Below, piece after piece: positions 49,955 through 58,961 of a stretch of 64,000 bases of DNA. The notes beneath the pieces were generated by a model. The model did no database searches. It worked only from the letters and a program-made list of their open reading frames with translations, and was not told the origin of the DNA. Position 1 is the first letter of the stretch. The number at the start of each line of letters is the position of its first letter. The stretch covers positions 5,319-69,318 of the forward strand of contig JASLFS010000068.1 of the NCBI GenBank assembly GCA_030150505.1, given 5' to 3'. Source of the stretch: Vitreoscilla sp. GTDB taxonomy: Bacteria; Pseudomonadota; Gammaproteobacteria; Burkholderiales; Neisseriaceae. Position numbers and translations under genes: made by a program.

Positions 49955-50086
49955 CGGGGTGCCTAATCAGCTTAGTCAATTTGACGTAATCAATAAAAAT
50001 ATGCAATGAGTGCTTATCATAATCTATGTTAGAAGTATAAGTCGATTTTTGCGGACTTTAAACATTAATTTAGATAATAAGATGAG

Positions 50087-50112
50087 AAAAAGCCTGCTTA
50101 ACGCAGGCTTTT
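50087..50112 (-). terminator. Terminator of topA
   Basis: AAAAGCCTGC and GCAGGCTTTT form a 10-bp stem with a 5-nt loop and T-runs at both ends. It lies 14 bases after the topA stop. Confidence 0.88.
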
Positions 50113-50125
50113 GAATGTGTTCACC

Positions 50126-52423
50126 TTATTCTTTTGGTGCAGGTGGCTCAATTTGTTCTGCATAACCACATTCTTTTTGTGGACAAACCTTCTCAGTACC
50201 ACGGCGTTTAGTGGTTTTGATGGTTAGTAGAGGCCAGTTACACTGTGGGCATGGTTCCTTAACGGGAGGATTCCAAACCGCATAATCGCAATCAGGATAA
50301 GTTTCACAGCTGTAGAATAGCTTACCAAAGCGGCTTTTTCGTTCAATTAAATGGCCTTTGCCACATTTCGGGCAATCAATTTCCGTATCCTTGGGCTTTT
50401 CTAAAGGCTCAATGTGTTTACATTTCGGATAGTTTGAACAACCGATGAACTTACCATAGCGGCCACGTTTGTAGACTAATTGGCTATCACATTTAGGACA
50501 TGATCTGCCTTCTACCTCGGTTGGCTCTTCAGCTGCTTTGGCAGCTTCTTCTGCTGTTTCATTGACGTTGCGAGTGTAATCGCATTCAGGATAACCTTGG
50601 CAAGCAATAAAGCGACCACGGCGACCAAATTTAATCATCAATTTATGTTGTTCACATTTAGGACAAACTTCTTCTAGCTCTTCACTGGTAATTTGTGCTC
50701 TTGTAATATCTTCTTTTTCAACAACTTGTTTGTGGAAGCCTTTCCAGAATTGATTTAATACTGGCACCCATTTTCGTTTGCCAGTCGCAATTTCATGTAG
50801 TTGGTTTTCTAATTTAGCGGTGAAATGATAATCAACATATTGATCAAAATGTTCAGTTAAAAATTTATTAACAATATCGCCAGTATCAGTTGGCATAAAG
50901 CGTTTTTGATCAATGGTGACATATTCACGATCTTTTAATGTGTGAATAATGCTTGCATAGGTAGAAGGGCGACCAATGCCATATTCTTCTAGTGCTTTAA
51001 CCAATGAAGCTTCTGAATAGCGTGGAGGTGGTTGAGTAAAGTGTTGTTCACCATACAGTTTATCAACAGGTAATTTATCACCTTCTTTTAGTGCAGGTAA
51101 TTTCTTACTATTTTCATCCGCATCATCAGCATCATCCACGTCTTCTTCGTAAACGCTTAAGAAACCAGCAAAGGTTTGGACTTGTCCTGTTACTCTGAAA
51201 ATACCATCGTTCAGCTGCATATCGACTGTTGTCGTATCAAATTTTGCTGGTGTCATTTGGCTGGCAATACTGCGACGCCAAATCATTTGGTATAAGCGAA
51301 ATTGATCGCTGGTTAGAAATGGTTTTACAGATTCTGGTGTTCTATACACAGATGTTGGGCGAATGGCCTCATGCGCTTCCTGTGCATTTTTAGATTTTGT
51401 TTTGAAAACGTTGGCTTTATTCGGAAGATAGTCCGTTCCAATTTTGTTTTCAATATAATGGCGCATTTCTGTAATGGCTTCTTCTGATAAGGTAACTGAG
51501 TCAGTACGCATATACGTAATTAAACCTGTTGCACCTTCTCCAACATCAATACCTTCATAAAGCTGTTGTGCTGTACGCATCGTTCGGTCGGTGGTCATGC
51601 CTAATTTACGAACAGCTTCTTGTTGCAATGTTGAAGTCGTAAATGGAGCAGCAGGGTTGCGACTGCGTTTTTTCTTTTCAATCTTGGTAATTTCAGCTTC
51701 TTTATCAGTTAGTTTGGCTAAAACTTCGCTTTGACCTTGTTCTGATACGATTGAAAACTGTTCTAATTTCTGACCTTCGAAATGAGTTAATTTTGCAGTG
51801 AACTTTTGGCGACCTTTGTGGCTATCTAAATGCAAAGACCAATATTCTTCTGCAGTAAAGGCTTTTATTTCATTTTCACGCTCACAAATCATGCGTAAAG
51901 CAGGGCTCTGCACACGTCCTGCAGATAATCCACGACGAATTTTTTTCCACAATAATGGTGATAAATTGAAACCCACTAAATAGTCCAAGGCACGGCGGGC
52001 TTGCTGTGCATCAACCAATTCTAAAGATAATTCTCTTGGGTTTTCAATCGCGTCCAGAACCGCTTTTTTAGTAATTTCATGGAAAACAACACGTGATGTA
52101 TTTAGTTTTTTTAATCCACGTTTGCTTTTTAAAATTTCCTGTAAATGCCAAGAGATTGCTTCGCCTTCTCTATCCGGGTCAGTTGCTAGGTATAAGTTTT
52201 CAGCTTCTCTTGCCGCAGCAACAATTGCATCAACATGTTTGGTGTTTTTAGAAACTACTTGGTACTTCATGGCAAAGTCATTATCAGGATCTACTGCGCC
52301 ACTTTTGGGCACAAGATCACGGACGTGACCATATGAAGCAAGCACTTCAAAGTCGCTATCTAAGTATTTTTTTAGCGTCTTGGCTTTTGAAGGAGATTCT
52401 ACAATTAGCAGATTTTTTGCCAT
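50126..52423 (-). CDS. topA: DNA topoisomerase I
   Basis: 765 residues, type IA. Toprim domain: NLLIVESPSKAKTLKKYL and TDPDREGEAISWHL. The catalytic Tyr304 is in GLITYMRTDSVTLSEEA. The C-terminal tail has Cys4 zinc ribbons, for example CPKCEQHKLMIKFGRRG then CQGYPEC, CPKCDSQLVYKRGRYG, CPKCGKGHLIERKSRFG, and a last CPQCNWPLLTIKTTK. It relaxes negative supercoils. It is the last gene of dprA-smg-topA. Confidence 0.97.
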   Translation of the reverse strand: MAKNLLIVESPSKAKTLKKYLDSDFEVLASYGHVRDLVPKSGAVDPDNDFAMKYQVVSKNTKHVDAIVAAAREAENLYLATDPDREGEAISWHLQEILKSKRGLKKLNTSRVVFHEITKKAVLDAIENPRELSLELVDAQQARRALDYLVGFNLSPLLWKKIRRGLSAGRVQSPALRMICERENEIKAFTAEEYWSLHLDSHKGRQKFTAKLTHFEGQKLEQFSIVSEQGQSEVLAKLTDKEAEITKIEKKKRSRNPAAPFTTSTLQQEAVRKLGMTTDRTMRTAQQLYEGIDVGEGATGLITYMRTDSVTLSEEAITEMRHYIENKIGTDYLPNKANVFKTKSKNAQEAHEAIRPTSVYRTPESVKPFLTSDQFRLYQMIWRRSIASQMTPAKFDTTTVDMQLNDGIFRVTGQVQTFAGFLSVYEEDVDDADDADENSKKLPALKEGDKLPVDKLYGEQHFTQPPPRYSEASLVKALEEYGIGRPSTYASIIHTLKDREYVTIDQKRFMPTDTGDIVNKFLTEHFDQYVDYHFTAKLENQLHEIATGKRKWVPVLNQFWKGFHKQVVEKEDITRAQITSEELEEVCPKCEQHKLMIKFGRRGRFIACQGYPECDYTRNVNETAEEAAKAAEEPTEVEGRSCPKCDSQLVYKRGRYGKFIGCSNYPKCKHIEPLEKPKDTEIDCPKCGKGHLIERKSRFGKLFYSCETYPDCDYAVWNPPVKEPCPQCNWPLLTIKTTKRRGTEKVCPQKECGYAEQIEPPAPKE

Positions 52424-52469
52424 TTTTATTGTTCGCTCGTGTATTTTGTTAAGTTGTTATTTAATTAAA

Positions 52470-52928
52470 TTAATGCATGGTTGTTTGTCCGTGTATGGCA
52501 ACTAGGAGCTCATCACCAATTAAAACAGGTAGCTCTGATTTGTGTAGCCATAAAACAACGAGTGTTAATAATTTCGCACATTTTAAAGTGATGTCTTCAC
52601 TAGGTAGATGCATTAATGCGTGGATAACCATTTCTCTTTGGATGGGGTTAATCGCACTTTGTTTTTCTAAAAAAAGTAATAAATTTAATATTTCAATATC
52701 AATATTGTCTAATTCTTCAGTACTAAAAACTCGTAAGCCGCTGGTTAAAAGCAGAGAAAATGAGTCTGATTGATCAGGTTGTATTAATGCATCTAGACAC
52801 AATAATGCGTCATGAATTGCCTCACCTTCAAAGCCAAGATCAGAAAGGTGCTCACCAAGGTCTTCTCTGGGCGGGCAAGCGTCAAAATCTTGAAACGTTT
52901 CAATTAGGTAGGCGATAATATCAAACAT
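52470..52928 (-). CDS. smg: Smg-family protein (DUF494)
   Basis: 152 residues. The start MFDIIAYLIETFQDFDACPP is typical, and the conserved spacing with dprA and topA fits the family. The C-terminal half is helical (QREMVIHALMHLPSEDITLK). Function is unknown. It lies 27 bases after dprA and 46 before topA on the same strand. Confidence 0.9.
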   Translation of the reverse strand: MFDIIAYLIETFQDFDACPPREDLGEHLSDLGFEGEAIHDALLCLDALIQPDQSDSFSLLLTSGLRVFSTEELDNIDIEILNLLLFLEKQSAINPIQREMVIHALMHLPSEDITLKCAKLLTLVVLWLHKSELPVLIGDELLVAIHGQTTMH

Positions 52929-52955
52929 TTTTGGTGATCACTTTTTTCAAGATAA

Positions 52956-54098
52956 TTAAACAGGTAGGCGTTGAAACTTACCACAAGGTAATGAGACAAT
53001 TTTGCCCTCAAGCTCCAGTTGTAATAGCCATATTTGCAGTTCTGGAATACTAATGTTTAGTAAATGGGATAGCTCGTCGGGGTGGATTGGATCAAATCCT
53101 ACTTTATTTAGGGTGGAGCATTTTTCCTGATTTTTCAAGTCATCTTTATTTAATGGAGATTCGTTTTTAGAATCAGGTGTTATATTCTTGCTATAAGCAG
53201 GACTTGTACTTGTAGTCGTGTAACTTGTCAAGTATGGCATCTCATCAAATAAGTCTTGGGTAGATTCTAATAACTTGGCTCCTTGCTTGATGAGATAGTG
53301 GCATCCTTTACTTTGTGGTTGATGGATAGAACCTGGCATGGCAAAAACTTCTTTACCCATATCATTGGCTAACCTAGCAGTAATTAGACTACCTGATTTT
53401 ATGGCTGCTTCTATAACAATGGTTGCTTGACTAAGGGCGGCGATAATTCTATTGCGTCTTGGAAAGTTTGATGCAATAGGTCGAGTGTTGAGTGGAAATT
53501 CAGACAACAATAGTCCGTCAGTTGATATAAGGTGTGCGAGTGGGTAGTTCGATGCTGGGTAAACTCGATCAATTCCAGTACCTACAACGGCAATGGTTTT
53601 TCCTTCTTGTGTTAAAGCACCTTCATGTGCGGCTGTGTCAATGCCTTCAGCAAGACCTGAAATGATGGTCAGCCCCTTTGCGCTAAGTTCTTGTGCCCAA
53701 TTGTAGGTGGTTTGTTTGGCTAAATGGGTAGCGTGCCTTGAGCCAACGATAGCCAGTGAGGGCTTTTCCAGTAATTGAATATTTCCTCTTGCAAATAATA
53801 GTGGGGGAGGAGAAATGCCCTGTGCAAGCTGTATGGGATATTGGTTATCGTGGAGGGTTAGCAGTTGAGTATTGTTTTTTTCTAACCACTCTAGTGTTTC
53901 TTCTGCTTTTTGTTTGCTTTGCTGTTGCAAAATATTATGGGCAGTTTGTGATTTTTTAACTATGGGTATGAGCGATTGGTAATCAGCCGATAGTACAGCT
54001 TGCGCTGAATGAAAGTGCTTGAGTAATGCTAGAAATGTTTGATCACCGACACCAGATGTCAATGCTAAGCTAATATATTGTAAACGCTCCTCAGTCAT
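52956..54098 (-). CDS. dprA: DNA processing protein DprA
   Basis: 380 residues. An N-terminal SAM-like helical region (RLQYISLALTSGVGDQTFLA) precedes the Rossmann-like core with SLAIVGSRHATHLAKQT, ISGLAEGIDTAAHEGAL, and GTGIDRVYPASNYPLAHLI. After a Ser/Asn-rich linker the C-terminal winged helix (about 315-378, DPIHPDELSHLLNISIPELQ) is present. It loads RecA on incoming single-stranded DNA during transformation, which fits with the uptake sequences in this window. Confidence 0.95.
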   Translation of the reverse strand: MTEERLQYISLALTSGVGDQTFLALLKHFHSAQAVLSADYQSLIPIVKKSQTAHNILQQQSKQKAEETLEWLEKNNTQLLTLHDNQYPIQLAQGISPPPLLFARGNIQLLEKPSLAIVGSRHATHLAKQTTYNWAQELSAKGLTIISGLAEGIDTAAHEGALTQEGKTIAVVGTGIDRVYPASNYPLAHLISTDGLLLSEFPLNTRPIASNFPRRNRIIAALSQATIVIEAAIKSGSLITARLANDMGKEVFAMPGSIHQPQSKGCHYLIKQGAKLLESTQDLFDEMPYLTSYTTTSTSPAYSKNITPDSKNESPLNKDDLKNQEKCSTLNKVGFDPIHPDELSHLLNISIPELQIWLLQLELEGKIVSLPCGKFQRLPV

Positions 54099-54129
54099 TT
54101 TATTTCCCCGTTTCTTTACTGTAGATAGT

Positions 54130-54160
54130 AAAAAGCGGCTTCTAAAAAGATGCCGCTTAT
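54130..54160 (-). terminator. Terminator of the LysM gene
   Basis: AAGCGGC and GCCGCTT form a 7-bp stem; on the minus strand the right arm runs into TTTTTA. It separates the LysM gene from dprA. Confidence 0.7.
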
Positions 54161-54170
54161 TGGAGATTGA

Positions 54171-55484
54171 TTAGAGTTTCTTCTTTTCGTTCACTTTATA
54201 GTTTTCATGCAAAGAAGGATCTGTTGAATTGTATTGATTAGAGTGCCAACCGCTTGGCTCAACAGCATCATTTGGTGCATGTTTAGAGTCAATGGCAAAA
54301 TCATCTAAGTCAAATCCAGGATTTCTTGCATAATCACCCACGCCAACATTTAATTTACCTTCTAAAATAATGGCATATGAGATATTGTCGTAAGTACGAT
54401 ATACCATTGCTAATGCCACTTCTTCTGCAGGGATAGATAAATATTTCATGGTTACAACTGAGTTTGTTTCACCATCACGATTGCGCTTGATGTTTACACC
54501 AGGTTTGATTTTGCGGCTTTTTTTGTACAAACTTAATACAGTACCTTCATCAATGCCATGACTTAAGCCCTGATTTAGTGTAATGGTTTGTAGCGGGCCT
54601 GATTCGCTAATACCATCAATAATTGATACGACTTTAGCTAGAACCGGTTTTTCTGGGGCGTGTGGCATAATAGCCATACTATTGTTATTGCCTTCTTCTA
54701 TTGGCAATAGAAAATCGCCTTCGCCAATCTCAGAGATTGATTCTTCAATAATCAATGGTTGCGCTGAATATGAAGGTACTTTAATTAGTGGATGTAGCTT
54801 AGTGTAGTACTCATCATCAGGTAGCTCTGCTTGTTCTTGTTCTGAACGATTGTCTAAAGCAGTGCTGGTTGAATTGAGTGTTGATACAATGCCACTAACG
54901 ATAATTTCTCGACCTAAAAGCTTATTTGTATCAGGATCTAAAATATCTTTATTAAATCTATAGGTATAATACTTACCAGGTTTTGTTAAACCATAGGTGT
55001 AAACGCGATCGCCTTTGTTATATAAAAAACGATGCTCTGGACCCGCAATCAATTTTGGCGCATCTAGCGTTGTTTTGATTGGCAAAACCTGTGGGTAATT
55101 CATGAACATGCGATAAAAGTCTACATCAATGGTGCTGATGCCATAGCCTGATGAAACTTCACGCACTTGAGGCGTTAGCTTAATCACAGGAATGCCGCCA
55201 GATTGTTTAACACTTAAACGAGGCTGACCATTAACATAATCCAATGTTAATGTTTGTCCTGGGTAAATGCGATTTGGGTTACCAATTTGATTTTTATTGG
55301 CTCCCCATAGTTCAGGCCATTCCCATGGTTTTTGTAAGAATTTTTTAGAGATACCCCATAGAGTATCTCCTTGCTTGACGGTATAGCTTTGAGGGGCGCC
55401 AGATTTGAGTTTAACTTGGGCAAATGTTGGCGCACTAATGCTTAAACCGAGCGCGCAAAGCAAGCTAAGGATATGCTTTTGCAT
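54171..55484 (-). CDS. Secreted LysM-domain protein
   Basis: 437 residues. A Sec signal peptide (SLLCALGLSISAPTFAQ) is followed by a single LysM domain (about 33-88): YTVKQGDTLWGISKKFL, PWEWPELWGANKNQIGNPNR, then IYPGQTLTL. The remaining 350 residues have no domain I recognise, but homologues sit upstream of dprA in Neisseriaceae and many betaproteobacteria. LysM binds peptidoglycan glycan chains, so it is a periplasmic cell-wall protein. It is divergent from def with 179 bases between. Confidence 0.88.
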   Translation of the reverse strand: MQKHILSLLCALGLSISAPTFAQVKLKSGAPQSYTVKQGDTLWGISKKFLQKPWEWPELWGANKNQIGNPNRIYPGQTLTLDYVNGQPRLSVKQSGGIPVIKLTPQVREVSSGYGISTIDVDFYRMFMNYPQVLPIKTTLDAPKLIAGPEHRFLYNKGDRVYTYGLTKPGKYYTYRFNKDILDPDTNKLLGREIIVSGIVSTLNSTSTALDNRSEQEQAELPDDEYYTKLHPLIKVPSYSAQPLIIEESISEIGEGDFLLPIEEGNNNSMAIMPHAPEKPVLAKVVSIIDGISESGPLQTITLNQGLSHGIDEGTVLSLYKKSRKIKPGVNIKRNRDGETNSVVTMKYLSIPAEEVALAMVYRTYDNISYAIILEGKLNVGVGDYARNPGFDLDDFAIDSKHAPNDAVEPSGWHSNQYNSTDPSLHENYKVNEKKKL

Positions 55485-55669
55485 CGATTTTCCCTTAATT
55501 GTAATGATAAAATTAGTTTGTTATCTGTAATAATCTAAGGGTTAATCATAGAGCATTTTCTAGGTTTTGTGTGTTTGATGGCTGAAAAGAAAACAAGAGT
55601 TGATGAAAAACAATTTTTTTTATCACTGAAATGACGAAATTTATATATTTATATTAGAAGAGAATGACA

Positions 55670-56176
55670 ATGGCATTGTTAGATATTTTAATCTATCCAG
55701 ATGAACGATTGCATACAGTTGCAAAACCTGTTGCATCAATTGATGAGCGTATTCAAAAGCTAGTTTTAGATATGGCTGAAACAATGTATGCAGCTCCTGG
55801 TATTGGCTTAGCAGCTACGCAGGTCGATGTTCATGAGAGAATAGTAGTGATTGATTTATCTGAAACAAAAGATGACTTGCTGGTGTTAATTAATCCAGAG
55901 ATTGTTGCAAGAGATGGTGATACTACTTATGAAGAAGGGTGTTTATCGGTGCCGGGTATTTATGAAACGGTGCATCGCTCTGAGAGAATTACTGTTGAAG
56001 CTTTTGATGAGCATGGGCAGCAGTTCTCACTGGATGCGGATGGCTTGTTAGCAATTTGCATTCAGCACGAGATTGACCATTTAGACGGAAAAGTTTTTGT
56101 TGAATATTTATCTCAGCTTAAGTTGGGCCGCATTAAAGTTAAATTGAAAAAAAATCTAAATCATTCAAACAAATAA
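55670..56176 (+). CDS. def: Peptide deformylase
   Basis: 168 residues from the ATG at 55670, chosen over the ATG at 55664 because AGAAGAG is eight bases upstream. All three metal/catalytic motifs are present: [17 protein letters not shown] (Cys ligand) and QHEIDHLDG (two His ligands and Glu). It removes the formyl group from new proteins, complementary to fmt next to it. Confidence 0.97.
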   Translation: MALLDILIYPDERLHTVAKPVASIDERIQKLVLDMAETMYAAPGIGLAATQVDVHERIVVIDLSETKDDLLVLINPEIVARDGDTTYEEGCLSVPGIYETVHRSERITVEAFDEHGQQFSLDADGLLAICIQHEIDHLDGKVFVEYLSQLKLGRIKVKLKKNLNHSNK

Positions 56177-56194
56177 GATTTTGAGGATATCATA

Positions 56195-57112
56195 GTGAAA
56201 GTTATATTTGCAGGTACACCTGATTTTGCTGCTGCGGCTTTAAGAGAAATTGTCGCAGCTGGTATTGAAGTGTCTTTAGTGTTGACGCAACCAGATAGAC
56301 CAAGTGGTCGTGGAATGAAGCTTCAGCCCAGTGCAGTTAAAGTTGCTGCATTAGAATTGGGTTTGCCTGTTATGCAGCCGCAGACGTTAAAAGATGGTGA
56401 GGTACAAGAATTATTGGTGGCTGAGCAAGCAGATGTGATGGTAGTTGCTGCATATGGTTTGTTATTGCCAAAAGCTGTTTTGGATATTCCAACTAAAGGT
56501 TGTTTGAATATTCATGCATCATTGTTGCCTCGATGGAGAGGCGCCGCGCCTATTCAGCGAGCAATTGAAGCTGGGGATAACGAAACGGGTGTTTGTATTA
56601 TGCAGATGGATGTTGGTTTAGATACTGGTGATGTTTTGTTGCAAAAAAAATACACTATCAAAGCAAGCGATACTGCTAATGAAGTGCATGATGCACTGAT
56701 GAACTTAGGTTCTACTGCAATTGTGACAACTTTACAACAGTTAGATGCTTTGGTTCCAGTTCAACAACCAGATGAAGGAGTGACGTATGCTCAAAAACTA
56801 TCAAAAACTGAAGCTCAACTAGATTGGAGTGAATCAGCGATAGTATTGGAGCGTAAAATACGAGCATTCAATCCAGTTCCTACTGCATGGATGGTCTACG
56901 AGGGTAAACCATTAAAAGTTTGGAAAGCTCAGGTGGTAGATGCCAATGGTGAAGCAGGCAGTATTTTATCTGCGGATGAGAATGGATTGGTTATTGCTAC
57001 TGGCAATCAGGCATTGAGTATTAGTGAGTTGCAACCAGCAGGTTCAAAAAGAATGAATATTAGCGCTTTCTTAGCAGGGCGTATTGTGAATGTCGGCGAT
57101 AAGTTGGCGTAA
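56195..57112 (+). CDS. fmt: Methionyl-tRNA formyltransferase
   Basis: 305 residues starting at GTG (56195) with TTGAGGAT before it. N-terminal formyltransferase fold: MKVIFAGTPDFAAAALREI, then LNIHASLLPRWRGAAPIQRA with the catalytic Asn/His. The C-terminal OB-like domain follows from about 205 (FNPVPTAWMVYEGKPLKVWK). It formylates Met-tRNAfMet. Confidence 0.97.
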   Translation: MKVIFAGTPDFAAAALREIVAAGIEVSLVLTQPDRPSGRGMKLQPSAVKVAALELGLPVMQPQTLKDGEVQELLVAEQADVMVVAAYGLLLPKAVLDIPTKGCLNIHASLLPRWRGAAPIQRAIEAGDNETGVCIMQMDVGLDTGDVLLQKKYTIKASDTANEVHDALMNLGSTAIVTTLQQLDALVPVQQPDEGVTYAQKLSKTEAQLDWSESAIVLERKIRAFNPVPTAWMVYEGKPLKVWKAQVVDANGEAGSILSADENGLVIATGNQALSISELQPAGSKRMNISAFLAGRIVNVGDKLA

Positions 57113-57139
57113 TTATTGATCAGGTAGTAAAGGCATATT

Positions 57140-58399
57140 GTGAATTTATCTAAAATTCAAACATTGGCAGCAGAGAGTTATTTGCAGGTTGTTGCTGGGC
57201 AAAATTTAACAGACGTGATGGCTGAAGTCATAGAAAAAAATCCACAGCTCGTTGGTGGGCATCGAGGTATGTATCAAGATTTATGTTATGGCGTTCAGCG
57301 TTATCGTGGAACCTTACAAGGGATTCTCGCTGTTTTAGTGCCAAAAAAATTGAATATTGATGTGGTTGAGGCATTGTTGCTCGTTGCCATGTATCAGGTT
57401 TTATATACTAAAAATGCTAATCATGCAGTGGTAAATGAGGTGGTTTCTGCTGTTGATTCTGCCAGTAATGGGCGCCTGAAAAGTTTAAGTAATGCTGTTT
57501 TACGCCGTTTGTTGCGAGAAGAAAGTAAATTGCTTGAGCAGGTTGTAGGCCGTAGCGATGAAGCTAAATACAATTATCCAATGTGGTGGATTAAGGCTGT
57601 GCAAAAACAGCATCCTAAATATTGGCATAATATTTTACAAGCAACTCAAAAGCACCCGCCATTAACATTGCGTGTGAATATCAGAAAAACCTCTGTCGAA
57701 CAGTATTTAATGGTTTTAGAGAAAGAGGGTATTTCTGCAAAAGCATTAGGTGGAGAGGCAGTTGTGCTTGATCAAGCTATTGCGGTTAACAAAATTCCAT
57801 TTTTCCATGATGGATGGGTTTCAGTTCAGGATTATGGCGCACAACAAGCTGCACATGTTTTAGAACCTAAAGCAGGTGAGCGAATTTTAGATGCCTGTGC
57901 TGCTCCTGGCGGTAAAACGTGCCATTTGCTAGAGTTGGCTGATTGCCAAGTGCTTGCGTTAGATATTGCTGAAAATCGATTGCAAAAAGTTACGGATAAT
58001 GCAGATCGTTTAGGATTATCTGTTGATGTTCGCTGTGCTGATGCTGCTCAATTGGATGATTGGTATGATGGTGTTGGATTTGATGCTATCTTAGCCGATG
58101 TGCCATGTACTGCGTCTGGCGTAACAAAGCGCCATCCAGATATTAAATGGTTACGTCAAAAAGAGGATAGTTTGAAAATAGCGAAGCAACAATATGCATT
58201 ATTGGATTCGTTATGGAAAACTCTCAAGCCTAATGGCCGTATGTTATTGGCGACATGTTCAATATTTACACCTGAAAATAGTGGTCAATTACAAAAATTT
58301 TTAGAACGTCATGTAGATGCTGTTTGTGAAAGTGAGCATGTTTTACTTCCGAATAATAAACAAGATGGCTTTTATTATGCGTTACTTCGTAAAAATTAG
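57140..58399 (+). CDS. rsmB: 16S rRNA m5C967 methyltransferase RsmB
   Basis: 419 residues from a GTG at 57140. N-terminal NusB-like helical domain (about 1-135), then the methyltransferase core with SAM motif DACAAPGGKTCHLLEL, motif IV DVPCTASGVTKRHPDIKW and the second catalytic Cys in LLATCSIFTPENSGQ. It methylates C967 of 16S rRNA. The DUF4390 gene overlaps its 3' end. Confidence 0.96.
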   Translation: MNLSKIQTLAAESYLQVVAGQNLTDVMAEVIEKNPQLVGGHRGMYQDLCYGVQRYRGTLQGILAVLVPKKLNIDVVEALLLVAMYQVLYTKNANHAVVNEVVSAVDSASNGRLKSLSNAVLRRLLREESKLLEQVVGRSDEAKYNYPMWWIKAVQKQHPKYWHNILQATQKHPPLTLRVNIRKTSVEQYLMVLEKEGISAKALGGEAVVLDQAIAVNKIPFFHDGWVSVQDYGAQQAAHVLEPKAGERILDACAAPGGKTCHLLELADCQVLALDIAENRLQKVTDNADRLGLSVDVRCADAAQLDDWYDGVGFDAILADVPCTASGVTKRHPDIKWLRQKEDSLKIAKQQYALLDSLWKTLKPNGRMLLATCSIFTPENSGQLQKFLERHVDAVCESEHVLLPNNKQDGFYYALLRKN

Positions 58400-58961
58400 T
58401 CGTTATTGGTGTGCATTATTATTAATTTTATGTTCTGGATTGGCTGTTGCTGAAAACATTACAGCCATCCGGGCGCAGGCTGCTTTGTCTAGTAATGGGC
58501 AGTTATCGGTTAGTTCCCGTTTTCAAACGCAATTGCCAGAACAATTGAAGGATGCCTTGCGTCAAGGCTTGCCACTTAATTTTGAATTGAGTTATCAGTT
58601 AAATAGCCCAACCTGGGTAGCTTATCGGTTGAAATTGAATCAGATTTTGAGTGCTCCTAAGCCCGTTCAGTACAAATTAAGTTACCACCCAATTACACGC
58701 AGTTATAGAGTATCCGTCGGTACTTTGGTAACTGATTATCAAAGTTTGGATGCTGCTTTGCGCAGTGTAGGTGCAATTGTGAATTGGCAAGTTTTACCGA
58801 ATTATGCTTTGACTGGTTATTTGGCGAATGATGTTAGTGCCGATGTTAGATTGCAATTGACGACTTCTCAATTGCCTAAACCATTTCAGATTAATGCCAT
58901 TACTGCTAAAAGCTGGGATTTGGATAGTGGTTGGGTGAAGTTGAAGGTTAGTGAGTCATGA
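58377..58961 (+). CDS. DUF4390-family exported protein
   Basis: 194 residues from the ATG at 58377 (58365 is also possible; neither has a good ribosome site, and both lie inside rsmB, so translation is coupled). Signal-like helix ISRYWCALLLILCSGLAVAE. The body is beta-rich, with LSVSSRFQTQLPEQLKDALR and QGLPLNFELSY, the typical DUF4390 pattern. It overlaps ntrY by four bases (ATGA). Function unknown; consistently placed between rsmB and ntrY in betaproteobacteria. Confidence 0.82.
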   Translation: MRYFVKISRYWCALLLILCSGLAVAENITAIRAQAALSSNGQLSVSSRFQTQLPEQLKDALRQGLPLNFELSYQLNSPTWVAYRLKLNQILSAPKPVQYKLSYHPITRSYRVSVGTLVTDYQSLDAALRSVGAIVNWQVLPNYALTGYLANDVSADVRLQLTTSQLPKPFQINAITAKSWDLDSGWVKLKVSES